Part shown: piece by piece, positions 53,994-62,358 of the stretch
Layout of the letters: each line of letters opens with the position of its first letter
Position numbering within the stretch: position 1 is the first letter of the stretch
NCBI GenBank assembly: GCA_002412865.1
Contig: DHVW01000013.1
Coordinates: 1-64,000 of the forward strand
Length of the DNA: 64,000 nucleotides
DNA from: Sulfurovum sp. UBA5198
GTDB lineage: Bacteria > Campylobacterota > Campylobacteria > Campylobacterales > Sulfurovaceae
Reading direction: 5' to 3'
The notes under the pieces: model-generated
Seen by the model: the letters and a program-made list of their open reading frames with translations, nothing else
What the model was told of the DNA's origin: nothing
The model's database searches: none
Translations under genes and position numbers: made by a program

Positions 53994-54649
53994 CAATGAT
54001 TTACCCCCCAAACCGATATATTTAAATCAGCAATAATCTGACCTTTTTTTGTACCAGTAGTAAGCTTACTGTTGTACAAGTCCGTAACTAATCTATTCTG
54101 CTCTAGTTCATTAATAAACTGCATTAAATTACTATATGCACCTTCACATTTTACTTTTATCTTTAAAACATGTCCAAAATCTGTACTGTTGATATCAACA
54201 TACTTGTTGTCGATTTTTAAAACAGTTACTTTGTGCGATTCTGCCCTCGTAGAAATTGAATTCAAAAACAGAGACCAGCTTTTAGGATTAAAAATCATAT
54301 CCGATAGCTTTACCATGCTAGCGTCAATTAGATTCATCTTTTCAGCCATTTGTGCTACTTCTTGTTTTTTCTTGGTAATGTCATTTGTGATTTTTTTTAC
54401 AATGCCATCTTTATCGCCATTAATAGTGATTGATTGCATGTAATTTTTTTGTTCGCCAATGGTTTTGAGCAAGGCACTCTTTTCGGTTTCTGTTGCATTA
54501 TATCTATCTTCACAAAATGGTAAAAATAACAAATAAGCAAGATAGCCAACAATAGCTGCTACGCCAAAAATCATTAAAGATTTTTCACTCTCTTTTTTCC
54601 CAGCAAAGTAATTGTCTATACTATCTAGTAAGTCGTCAATGAATTTCAT
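53993..54649 (-). CDS. MshJ/PilO-like inner-membrane assembly protein
   Basis: 218 residues: a transmembrane helix near residues 25-47 (SLMIFGVAAIVGYLAYLLFLPF), a coiled-coil linker (residues 60-110) and a ferredoxin-like periplasmic domain at the C-terminus (LKIKVKCEGAYSNLMQFINEL). This is the PilO/GspM/MshJ plan; it pairs with the PilN part of the next protein. It overlaps the mshI gene by 4 bases and mshK by 1. Confidence 0.72.
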   Translation of the reverse strand: MKFIDDLLDSIDNYFAGKKESEKSLMIFGVAAIVGYLAYLLFLPFCEDRYNATETEKSALLKTIGEQKNYMQSITINGDKDGIVKKITNDITKKKQEVAQMAEKMNLIDASMVKLSDMIFNPKSWSLFLNSISTRAESHKVTVLKIDNKYVDINSTDFGHVLKIKVKCEGAYSNLMQFINELEQNRLVTDLYNSKLTTGTKKGQIIADLNISVWGVNH

Positions 54650-56178
54650 TTTAACTCCATTTTTAAGATTCCATTATAGTAAGAGCTATTTTGGTCTTTT
54701 TCTATAACTTTTATGTCTATATTTTTAATATTGTCAAAATATTTTGATGACATATACTCAATAAGATCTGTTATTTTCTTATCATCCTTACTAACCAATG
54801 ATAGCGAAAAGTTATTGTCAATATTTGCAAATTCTGATACTGACACTCCTTTTGATTGCAAATCTTGTGCGAATTTAGAAAATGTTTTCGCTTTCATAAG
54901 ATAGTTAACTTTTTTATCATAAATTGAATTTAATGTTTCATGCTTTTCATTGTATGATTTCATTATAGATGCACTATCACTTGTTAATTTATTAAACTCT
55001 GCAGTCTTACTTGCTATAAGGGATTTATATTTTGTTACTTCTACTGCTAAATCACCAGTTTCACCTTGATATTTATATATTGCTATATCATTTGCATATG
55101 ACGAAATAAGAAAATATAATGGGTATGCAAGTGCAAGTGCAAGTGCTACACCAACAGCCATAATAAATTTTCCACCAGTTCTTTGTGCAAAAGGCAATGG
55201 TCGTTTAAATATTGTTAAATTAGTGGATGAATCATCATCAAGTGTCTTACGAGAAGCGTTAAGAGCCAGCATAATATCAAGCTGATCCATATTCAAATCA
55301 TTTGCTGTTACCCCAAATGCGAAATTCAAATCTTCTGATCTTTTACCAAGATATGTTCCACTATACTCTTTTGAGCCATGAATTGGTCCAAAAGATGAGC
55401 CAATATATATATTGTCTATTTTGTCAATATTAAAAGCTCGTTTGGTATAGATTACAATATCATTAAGTGACATAAAAATTTCACTAAATATCTTCGATAA
55501 TCCATCTCCAGATATACCATTGCCACCTATAATTCCACTTGTTTGTAGCGCAGTATAGAATTGTGTTTCATCTACTACTGTTGATGTTGCTTGGCAATAT
55601 TTATCATATATTCTTGATAATGAATAATCAAAACTTTTAGTATATAAAAATTTACCATTTTTATATATAGACATAGAAGCATCATCTTTTTGGAAATATA
55701 CAAAAACATCAATACCTATTGATTTTAATATTTCTCTTTCATATAGAATACTATACAGTAATGAAAACGGAAAGATAAAATCTATATAATTGACGCTACC
55801 CTTTAAATCGCCAAAAATCAACTGCAGAGCTGATGTTTTAACTGCAAAAATAGCAAATTGTCTCTCGTCCGTTGAACTCTCAATCTCTTTGTGTTCTATT
55901 ATGTATTCTTCTGACTCGTCAAGCCCTAGTTCTTCATACACTTTAAGCTCTAAAACATCTTTTAAATCTTCATCTTCTATACTTCTGTTTATAAAGACTG
56001 ATGATATAATAGTGTCTTTTGTGTTTATATATGATGCTATAACTTGTGATTTTGAAAAAGATATCTTAGAACTTAAGTCTATTTTATCGTTTTTATATAT
56101 AAAGTTCTTTTTTGTATAAACATTTGCAATAGCCACTGAGTCAAAACTAATTTTAGATAAATTATCTTTTTTATTCAT
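54646..56178 (-). CDS. MshI-like PilM-PilN fusion protein
   Basis: 510 residues. Residues about 15-310 resemble the actin-like cytoplasmic PilM/MshI fold (SFDSVAIANVY, DVFVYFQKDDASMSIY, NLDIMLALNASRK). One transmembrane helix is at about residues 337-360, followed by a periplasmic PilN-type domain with a coiled coil (YKSLIASKTAEFNKLT). In Vibrio MSHA loci these are separate genes (mshI, mshI2); here one protein carries both, as in GspL. First gene of the operon, with an extended -10 promoter upstream. Confidence 0.75.
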   Translation of the reverse strand: MNKKDNLSKISFDSVAIANVYTKKNFIYKNDKIDLSSKISFSKSQVIASYINTKDTIISSVFINRSIEDEDLKDVLELKVYEELGLDESEEYIIEHKEIESSTDERQFAIFAVKTSALQLIFGDLKGSVNYIDFIFPFSLLYSILYEREILKSIGIDVFVYFQKDDASMSIYKNGKFLYTKSFDYSLSRIYDKYCQATSTVVDETQFYTALQTSGIIGGNGISGDGLSKIFSEIFMSLNDIVIYTKRAFNIDKIDNIYIGSSFGPIHGSKEYSGTYLGKRSEDLNFAFGVTANDLNMDQLDIMLALNASRKTLDDDSSTNLTIFKRPLPFAQRTGGKFIMAVGVALALALAYPLYFLISSYANDIAIYKYQGETGDLAVEVTKYKSLIASKTAEFNKLTSDSASIMKSYNEKHETLNSIYDKKVNYLMKAKTFSKFAQDLQSKGVSVSEFANIDNNFSLSLVSKDDKKITDLIEYMSSKYFDNIKNIDIKVIEKDQNSSYYNGILKMELK

Positions 56179-56212
56179 TGTTATCTTTCAATATTATTAT
56201 TAAGCTTAAAAA

Positions 56213-56218
56213 ATTATA
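56213..56218 (-). promoter_or_regulatory. Extended -10 promoter of the MSHA operon
   Basis: On the minus strand TGATATAAT gives a TATAAT with a TGn extension, about 35 bases before the mshI ATG (56178). No strong -35 is seen, fitting an extended -10 promoter. The gap to era carries no other feature. Confidence 0.5.
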
Positions 56219-56263
56219 TCAGTTGTAATGTTAAGACTAGATTATTATCCTTAAGATATTAGA

Positions 56264-57151
56264 CTAAAAAATATAACCAAATCTCTCTAACTCGATTTTA
56301 TTCTTACTCCAGCCCGGTTTCACTGTCACAATAAGCTCTAAATGTATCTTTTTTAGTGCAAACTGCTCCATTATTTTTCTTGCTCCAATGCCTATTCGCT
56401 TGATAGCCTCACCACCTTTACCCACAATCATTCGCTTTTGAACCTCTTTTTCTACTACAATAGTAGCTTGTACTCTATCGATTGTCTCTTCTTCGTCGAT
56501 TTTATCTATAATTACATCACTCTCATAAGGTATCTCATCGCTCATATTCTCAAAAATTGATTCTCTTATTAGCTCTTTATAGATAGAACGGATATGTTCG
56601 GTGGTAAGTATATCTGTATCAAATAACCATGGCGACTCTGGCAGGTATTTTGCCACAACATTTAATAAATCTTTTTTTCCAACTGACTTATTTACAGAAA
56701 ATGGAATAATGGCTTCAAATCTTTCACTAAAAGGTTGATAGCTTTGAAGTGCTTCAAATAATTTGGCTTTTGGTACTTGGTCTATCTTGGTTAGTATAAT
56801 TATATGTTTGCTATTCTTTGATTCAGTAAGCTCCAAAAATTTCTCATATTCTTTTGTGCTATCACTAGCTGGAGCTAGAAATATAATCAAGTCACTATCC
56901 CCCATTGCTTTTAATGCCTCTTCTAGCATAAACTGATTTATAAGTTTTTCTTTGTGATGAATCCCAGGAGTATCTACAAATATTAGCTGTGCATCTTCGT
57001 GCATAACTATCATGTTCATTCGTTTTCTAGTTGCTTGAGCTTTTTTGGATACCATAGCTACCCGCTCGCCAACGAGATGATTTAGAAGTGTGCTTTTCCC
57101 TGCATTTGGTCGCCCTACTACTGCTATAAATCCTGCTTTTGTTTCAGCCAT
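56264..57151 (-). CDS. era: GTPase Era
   Basis: 295 residues. G1 GRPNAGKSTLLNHLVG, G2/G3 VDTPGI, G4 TKID, and a C-terminal KH domain (MIVGKGGEAIKRIGIGARKIMEQ) that binds the 3' end of 16S rRNA. It checks small-subunit maturation. Its ATG overlaps the rplI stop (TGATG). In H. pylori and C. jejuni, hslV and hslU lie between rplI and era; here they are absent. Confidence 0.96.
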   Translation of the reverse strand: MAETKAGFIAVVGRPNAGKSTLLNHLVGERVAMVSKKAQATRKRMNMIVMHEDAQLIFVDTPGIHHKEKLINQFMLEEALKAMGDSDLIIFLAPASDSTKEYEKFLELTESKNSKHIIILTKIDQVPKAKLFEALQSYQPFSERFEAIIPFSVNKSVGKKDLLNVVAKYLPESPWLFDTDILTTEHIRSIYKELIRESIFENMSDEIPYESDVIIDKIDEEETIDRVQATIVVEKEVQKRMIVGKGGEAIKRIGIGARKIMEQFALKKIHLELIVTVKPGWSKNKIELERFGYIF

Positions 57152-57594
57152 CAGATACCAACCACTTCAACTTTAAGTGTTGCGTGAATGCCATGCCCAA
57201 GCTTAGCATCAACCTCATGTACCCCTGTGGACTTGATAGCCTTATCAAGATGAATACACTTTTTATCAATATCAAAACCAAATTGCTCCATTAACGCAGT
57301 TGAAATATCTCCATTGCCAACTGAGCCTTGAATTCCAACTGGAGCGACATGTTTTTGTATAACTATGTTTTTATTTTCAAGTACCACTTTATAGTCATTA
57401 AATTTGGCTATTTCAGATTTAGTTTCAGCTATTATTCGCTCCTGCTCTGCTTTCCATCCTTCTACTACTGATGGAGTTGCTAATTTGGCTAAACCTTTTC
57501 CAATTAAAAAGTTGTTTCCGTAACCATCTTTTACTTCTTTAATCTCTCCAGCTTTACCTAGTGCTTTTACATCTTTTGTTAATAATACTTTCAT
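57151..57594 (-). CDS. rplI: 50S ribosomal protein L9
   Basis: 147 residues. N-terminal domain KVLLTKDVKALGKAGEIKEV...GYGNNFLIGKGLA, a long connecting helix, and the C-terminal domain (VDKKCIHLDKAIKSTGVHEV). Binds 23S rRNA near helix 76. First gene of a two-gene unit with era. A/T-rich sequence upstream (57595-57740) is the likely promoter region and is shared with the plus-strand small ORF. Confidence 0.96.
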   Translation of the reverse strand: MKVLLTKDVKALGKAGEIKEVKDGYGNNFLIGKGLAKLATPSVVEGWKAEQERIIAETKSEIAKFNDYKVVLENKNIVIQKHVAPVGIQGSVGNGDISTALMEQFGFDIDKKCIHLDKAIKSTGVHEVDAKLGHGIHATLKVEVVGI

Positions 57595-57739
57595 TTATCC
57601 CTCTTTGCTTTATTTATCTTTTATATAATTGTATCAAATTTCTTATCCTTATTAGGTAAAAGTATATTATTGATAAAAATTCTATCTTAATTATTTTTAT
57701 GATAAAGTATTGGATATTAAAATTTGAAAGGAGTATCAT

Positions 57740-57889
57740 ATGAAAACAAACCCATGCTATTGTAGATATTTCTTTCAAAAAAGAGCATTATTGGCACTAC
57801 TTCTAAACCATTTTATTCCTAGATGCAAATACTACACACCATGTTTTGCATTTAGACGCACGGGCGTTCACCCTCCTTTTTTCTCATAA
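57740..57889 (+). CDS. Putative 49-residue Cys-containing small protein or leader peptide upstream of metE
   Basis: ATG 57740 has a strong ribosome-binding site (AAAGGAG, 7 bases upstream) and runs 49 codons to TAA 57887-57889. The product starts MKTNPCYCRYFFQK, has a hydrophobic LLALLLNHF core and ends RRTGVHPPFFS; it has four Cys (C6, C8, C29, C35) and many aromatic and basic residues. Codon usage looks acceptable for the genome. The metE start follows 73 bases after the stop. A leader peptide whose Cys codons report sulfur amino-acid supply is one model; a real small protein is the other. No homologue recognised. Confidence 0.45.
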   Translation: MKTNPCYCRYFFQKRALLALLLNHFIPRCKYYTPCFAFRRTGVHPPFFS

Positions 57890-57962
57890 TTAATATCTAA
57901 TCATTTTCAAGCACACCATATTTATGGTCAAAATATATAAATATTTTATAAAGGATATAATA

Positions 57963-60242
57963 ATGTCAAAAAATCTAATAATAGGATTTCCAAGAATTGG
58001 AGAACAAAGAGAGTTAAAGGTAGTTTTAGAGCAATATTGGGCGAAAAAATGTGATTTCAAAGAGGTTGAAAAAGTAGCGAGTGAGCTTAAAAAAAGACAT
58101 TGGGATTATCAAACAGATGCTGGTATAGATTTAATCAGTACGAATGATTTCTCACTTTATGACAATATGCTCGATACTATGATACTTCTAGGAGCGATTC
58201 CAGCGAGATTTAGAGAACTAAAAAACGAAGAGCAATATTTTGCTATGGCAAGAGGCGACAATAACAGCGTCGCTATGGAGATGACTAAATGGTTCAATAC
58301 AAACTATCATTACATAGTTCCAGAGCTTAGTGCGAATGATACTTTTAAGCTAAATAGCCAAAAAATAATCAAAGAGTACCAAGAAGCAAAAGAGCATGGC
58401 GTAAATGCTAAAATCAATCTAATAGGACCTTTTACATTTTTAGGGCTTAGCAAAACAGTTGATGGAAGTGAAAACTATGACTTACTCAATAATATATTAC
58501 CAATATATGAAGAGTTATTGGTAGAAATATCTAAACTTAATAACGACATTATAGTACAAATTGATGAACCAATATTCGTCAAGGATACCAAAAATGAAGT
58601 TCTAGAACGCATCCAAGATGTATATAATAAACTTGCATCAGTATCGAGCAATATCAAAATCATTGTTACTACATATTTTGAATCATCATGCGAGCTAACA
58701 AAAAAGCTTGTAAAAACTCCAATATGGGGAATTGGGCTGGATTTTGTACATGGAACCCAGAATTATGACTCAATTGCAGATATAGCAACAAGTGGTAAAA
58801 AACTAATAGCTGGAGTGGTTGATGGTAGAAATATATGGAAAAATAACTTTAGCAAAACTCTAGAGCTTTTAAATGTAATATCATCAAAAATAGATAAAAA
58901 TAGTATTATAGTGAGCTCATCATGCTCATTATTACACACTCCATTTACGCTTAAATATGAAGAAAAAATGGATAGTGAAATCAAAAATTGGCTTAGTTAC
59001 GCTGTTGAAAAACTAGGTGAAGTTTCAATTATTTCAAAAATATTGCATAGTGGACTTGATAACCTAAGTGATATCGAAACATCAATATATCAAAATAATA
59101 ATACAGCAAATCAAAGTCGTACTAAGTCGCCTTTAATACATGATAAAGCAGTACGGACACGAGTTGCTGGATTAACAAAGTTTGAACGGAACGGAGCATA
59201 TAGCCAAAGGATTGCTATACAAAAAAATGAACTTAAGTATAGTGATCTTGCAACCACAACGATTGGTTCATTCCCTCAAACTCCTGAGCTTAGAAAAATC
59301 AGAAGTGACTACAAAAAAAATCTAATTTCAAATGAGACATATGAGAGTGAAATCAAAGAATATATTGATGAGTGCGTAGCGTTTCAAGAAGAAGTTGGAC
59401 TTGAAGTATTGGTTCATGGAGAACCTGAGAGAAATGATATGGTTGAATATTTTGGAGAACAGTTAAAAGGCTATGGATTTAGCCAAAATGGCTGGGTTCA
59501 GAGTTACGGTACGAGATGTGTTAAACCACCATTTATATATGGTGATATCAGCAGACCAAAAGCAATGACAGTAGATTGGACTGCGTACGCTCAAAGCAAA
59601 ACAAAGCTAATAATGAAAGGGATGCTCACAGGTCCAGTTACTATGTTAAACTGGTCGTTCGTGCGTGATGATATGCCTAGAAGCGAAGTAGCAAAACAGA
59701 TAGCCATTGCCATAAATGACGAAGTTAATGATCTTCAAAACAATGGAATAAAAATCATTCAAGTAGATGAGGCAGCATTCAAAGAGGGGTATCCATTAAA
59801 AGAGTCAAAAATAAATGCTTATGAAAAATGGGCAGTTGATAGCTTTAAACTTTCAGTCAGTAGTGCGAAACAAAAGACACAAATACACACACATATGTGT
59901 TATAGCGAATTTAACGATATCATTAAAACAATAGAAGATATGGATGCTGATGTAATCTCCATAGAAACTGCACGAAGTGGTAATGAGCTGTTAAAAATAT
60001 TCAAAGATGTTGGCTACAAACAAGAAGTTGGACCTGGTGTTTATGACATTCATTCTCCAAGAATTCCAAGCGTAGATGAGATGGCTGATCAGATTAGATT
60101 ATTGCTTGAAGTTTTGCCAAAAAAACAACTCTGGATTAATCCTGATTGTGGACTAAAAACAAGAAAATGGGAAGAAGTAAAGCCAAGTCTAATTAATATG
60201 GTAGAAGCTGTTACAATTGTAAGAAATGAGTTAAAACAATAG
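57963..60242 (+). CDS. metE: Cobalamin-independent methionine synthase
   Basis: 759 residues from ATG 57963, which has AAAGGATA upstream; the frame goes back to 57924 without a site. Two-barrel enzyme: the N-terminal barrel opens with FPRIGEQRELK and the C-terminal catalytic barrel has zinc ligands in THMCYSEF (His, Cys), Glu and Cys in the NPDCGLKTRKWEE segment. It methylates homocysteine with methyl-tetrahydrofolate without B12. MetX (4283-5377) supplies an earlier step of the pathway. Confidence 0.96.
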   Translation: MSKNLIIGFPRIGEQRELKVVLEQYWAKKCDFKEVEKVASELKKRHWDYQTDAGIDLISTNDFSLYDNMLDTMILLGAIPARFRELKNEEQYFAMARGDNNSVAMEMTKWFNTNYHYIVPELSANDTFKLNSQKIIKEYQEAKEHGVNAKINLIGPFTFLGLSKTVDGSENYDLLNNILPIYEELLVEISKLNNDIIVQIDEPIFVKDTKNEVLERIQDVYNKLASVSSNIKIIVTTYFESSCELTKKLVKTPIWGIGLDFVHGTQNYDSIADIATSGKKLIAGVVDGRNIWKNNFSKTLELLNVISSKIDKNSIIVSSSCSLLHTPFTLKYEEKMDSEIKNWLSYAVEKLGEVSIISKILHSGLDNLSDIETSIYQNNNTANQSRTKSPLIHDKAVRTRVAGLTKFERNGAYSQRIAIQKNELKYSDLATTTIGSFPQTPELRKIRSDYKKNLISNETYESEIKEYIDECVAFQEEVGLEVLVHGEPERNDMVEYFGEQLKGYGFSQNGWVQSYGTRCVKPPFIYGDISRPKAMTVDWTAYAQSKTKLIMKGMLTGPVTMLNWSFVRDDMPRSEVAKQIAIAINDEVNDLQNNGIKIIQVDEAAFKEGYPLKESKINAYEKWAVDSFKLSVSSAKQKTQIHTHMCYSEFNDIIKTIEDMDADVISIETARSGNELLKIFKDVGYKQEVGPGVYDIHSPRIPSVDEMADQIRLLLEVLPKKQLWINPDCGLKTRKWEEVKPSLINMVEAVTIVRNELKQ

Positions 60243-60265
60243 GTCCAATAAAGGATTTTATTGTA

Positions 60266-60286
60266 GAATAATTAAAACAATTATTC
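60266..60286. promoter_or_regulatory. 8-bp inverted repeat hairpin/operator
   Basis: GAATAATT-AAAAC-AATTATTC is a perfect dyad directly before the GGAG ribosome-binding site of the gene at 60296. It may be a regulator-binding site or a hairpin that shields the site. Confidence 0.35.
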
Positions 60287-60295
60287 GGAGATTAA

Positions 60296-60598
60296 ATGAT
60301 TTTACTACTACCAATGAATGGTGACGACATAGAGGAATCTAAGCTAACAGATATATTTTCTGCTAGCTTTTGGGCAACTATAGAGATAGTTGAAGGTAGA
60401 CTAATAGACACTTCATTTTACACTTCATACGGTGAAATTATAAATCAAGCCGAAGGCATCGTTGTATGCAATGATTATGAGCCTGTAATGGAGTTTTTTG
60501 AAGCTGGACTGGTTGTATTGGTAGCTCATACGCAAAGATATATAGACGACATCGTAGAGGCATACCTATTTAGAGAACTGCACGATTTAGCGTTATGA
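60296..60598 (+). CDS. NifX/NafY-like dinitrogenase-cofactor-family small protein
   Basis: 100 residues. MILLLPMNGDDIEESKLTDIFSASFWATIEIVEGRLIDTSF follows the start pattern of the dinitrogenase iron-molybdenum cofactor family (a ribonuclease-H-like fold), with the usual Gly/Asp turn and LRE tail, but it lacks the standard Cys/His ligands. Such proteins carry metal cofactors in nitrogenase assembly; other members have unknown roles, so a nitrogen-fixation role is not implied. It overlaps the next gene by 4 bases. Confidence 0.6.
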   Translation: MILLLPMNGDDIEESKLTDIFSASFWATIEIVEGRLIDTSFYTSYGEIINQAEGIVVCNDYEPVMEFFEAGLVVLVAHTQRYIDDIVEAYLFRELHDLAL

Positions 60599-61041
60599 TT
60601 TTAGATATTTTACGTCCATCTCCACAGATGAAAATTCTTCTAATTGGAAGTGGATTGAATGAGTTAGTCGAACTTTTTGGAGATTTTATATCGCCACATA
60701 ATGGAGTGATGGATATATACTCTTATGATGAGTCGATATTCACTCATAATTCTATTAGCAAATGCACCACAATTACAAACTATCCTCCTTTTGGCTCACG
60801 AGAATACGAATATGTCATAGCCAAAGATATTCCAACTGACATTAAACTGCTAAAGCTTTTATACCGTTCCATGGAAAATTCTGCTGAGATTATAATGCTT
60901 CATAAAAGCAATCATGATTTAAATATCGAAGAGTTACTTGAGAGTTGTGAATTTAGAACACCAAATACAATTTATGGAATATATAAAGATTTGGAAATCA
61001 CAGTAGCCAAGAAGCTACATATGTGGGGAAATGGGCTTTAG
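60595..61041 (+). CDS. Uncharacterised small Rossmann-like protein
   Basis: 148 residues. IKILLIGSGLNELVELFGDF-type sequence near residue 12 (MKILLIGSGLNE) resembles a nucleotide or SAM-binding beta-alpha-beta start; the strand YEYVIAKDIP and a helix-strand LLKLLYRSMENSAEIIML follow as in small methyltransferase folds. No full motif set, so function is open. ATG overlaps the NifX-like stop (TTATGA), so the two are coupled. Convergent with mrp. Confidence 0.6.
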   Translation: MILDILRPSPQMKILLIGSGLNELVELFGDFISPHNGVMDIYSYDESIFTHNSISKCTTITNYPPFGSREYEYVIAKDIPTDIKLLKLLYRSMENSAEIIMLHKSNHDLNIEELLESCEFRTPNTIYGIYKDLEITVAKKLHMWGNGL

Positions 61042-61050
61042 CCCAAATTA

Positions 61051-62166
61051 TTAGTGTGAACTACAAGCACTAACGCCCGGAGGAGTTGTAGGCTGAATAG
61101 ATGCATTACTCGCACCACCATCAGCATTTATATTATCAATAAAAGCTATTACTTTGCTTGCTAATTCTTGATATCTTTTTGCTGTTTCGCTACTTGGTTG
61201 ATTGTAAACTATCGGAAGTCCAGTATCTCCACCTATACGAATAGCAGGCTCTATTGGCACTCTGATTAGTAGCTCTGTATCAAACTCTTTTGCTACTGCT
61301 TCGCTTGTACCCATCCCAAAAATATCCGATTCAGTGTCGCATGATGGACAGATAAATCCACTCATATTTTCAACAACACCAGCTATTGGTATGTGAAGTT
61401 TTTGGAACATGTCAAGGCTTCTTCTACTATCATCAAGGCTAACTTCTTGTGGAGTAGTTACGGTCACACCAGCAGTTACAGGAACACTTTGTGCTAGGCT
61501 TAATTGTGCATCACCAGTTCCTGGAGGCATATCGATAACCAAAACATCAAGCTCAGACCACAAAATATCACGCAAAAACTGCTCAATAGCTTTCATAATC
61601 ATCGAGCCTCTCCAGATTAGAGATTGACCTGGCTCCATCAGTGAACCCATACTCATAACTTCAACACCATACGCTTTTAATGGCAATACTTTAGTTCCGT
61701 TAATCTCTGGTCTTTGGTCAAGTAAACCCATCATTCGAGGAACATTTGGTCCATAAATATCAGCGTCAAGTAGTCCTACTTTTTTACCTTGCATTGCCAT
61801 AGCAATTGCTAGATTAACTGAAGTTGTTGATTTACCAACCCCACCCTTACCTGAGCTTACCATTATAAAGCTTTTCACATGAGGAACAAGATTTTTACCA
61901 CTCATAGAATTACTAGCTTCTCTAGGGGCTTTTGGTTGAATTATATTTGCTATTACTTCAGAAGCTCCTAATTTTTTTAGCGTAACACTAATGTCATCTA
62001 CTAATATCTCTTTTACCTCAGCTGCACTTGATGTTATCTCAACTGTCACGGAAACCTTATCACCATTTACTTCTACATCTTTTACAAAGTTAAATGCAAC
62101 TATATCTTTTGTAAAACCTGGATATGTTACATCACTTAACGCTGTTAAAACTTGTTCTTTTGTCAT
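61051..62166 (-). CDS. mrp: Iron-sulfur cluster carrier protein Mrp/ApbC
   Basis: 371 residues. N-terminal DUF59-like domain (about 1-90), then P-loop ATPase with the deviant Walker A SSGKGGVGKSTT, the switch GLLDADIYGPN and VIDMPPGTGD, plus the C-x2-C motif (FICPSCDTE) that binds a 4Fe-4S cluster between two subunits. It delivers clusters to target apoproteins. C-terminal Cys (TPPGVSACSSH) is unusual but may add a ligand. It lies beside thiC, which needs a 4Fe-4S cluster. Confidence 0.95.
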   Translation of the reverse strand: MTKEQVLTALSDVTYPGFTKDIVAFNFVKDVEVNGDKVSVTVEITSSAAEVKEILVDDISVTLKKLGASEVIANIIQPKAPREASNSMSGKNLVPHVKSFIMVSSGKGGVGKSTTSVNLAIAMAMQGKKVGLLDADIYGPNVPRMMGLLDQRPEINGTKVLPLKAYGVEVMSMGSLMEPGQSLIWRGSMIMKAIEQFLRDILWSELDVLVIDMPPGTGDAQLSLAQSVPVTAGVTVTTPQEVSLDDSRRSLDMFQKLHIPIAGVVENMSGFICPSCDTESDIFGMGTSEAVAKEFDTELLIRVPIEPAIRIGGDTGLPIVYNQPSSETAKRYQELASKVIAFIDNINADGGASNASIQPTTPPGVSACSSH

Positions 62167-62230
62167 TATTTTATTCCTTTTTTTATAATTAAATTTTTTC
62201 TTTTAAAGACGGTTCGTAATCCGCCTAACT

Positions 62231-62331
62231 GGGCAACCACAAGGGATTGCCCCTACGCTTATGGATGAAAACGAGTCCCTACGCTATGCATGGAAACGAG
62301 TTTTTGTAGGGGTAACCCCTTGTGGTTACCC
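62231..62331. repeat. REP-like palindromic element between mrp and thiC
   Basis: Arms GGGCAACCACAAGGGATTGC (62231 onward) and its near complement (62306-62331, GTAGGGGTAACCCCTTGTGG) form a 26-bp inverted repeat with a few mismatches; each arm also folds on itself. Between them lie two tandem copies, CCCTACGCTTATGGATGAAA and CCCTACGCTATGCATGGAAA, each followed by ACGAGT-type sequence. The arm type resembles palindromes scattered in unrelated bacterial genomes. Origin as a transposon-mobilised MITE is inference. Confidence 0.7.
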
Positions 62332-62358
62332 AAATATATCAATGGTAACCTTTCATCT

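Noticed and set aside
57595..57962. SAM riboswitch before metE
   Set aside because: No conserved SAM-I/II/SAH core; the notable feature is the small ORF instead.
60001..60242. Frameshift in the metE C-terminus
   Set aside because: The frame is continuous to TAG 60240-60242 with the expected NPDCGLKTR motif.
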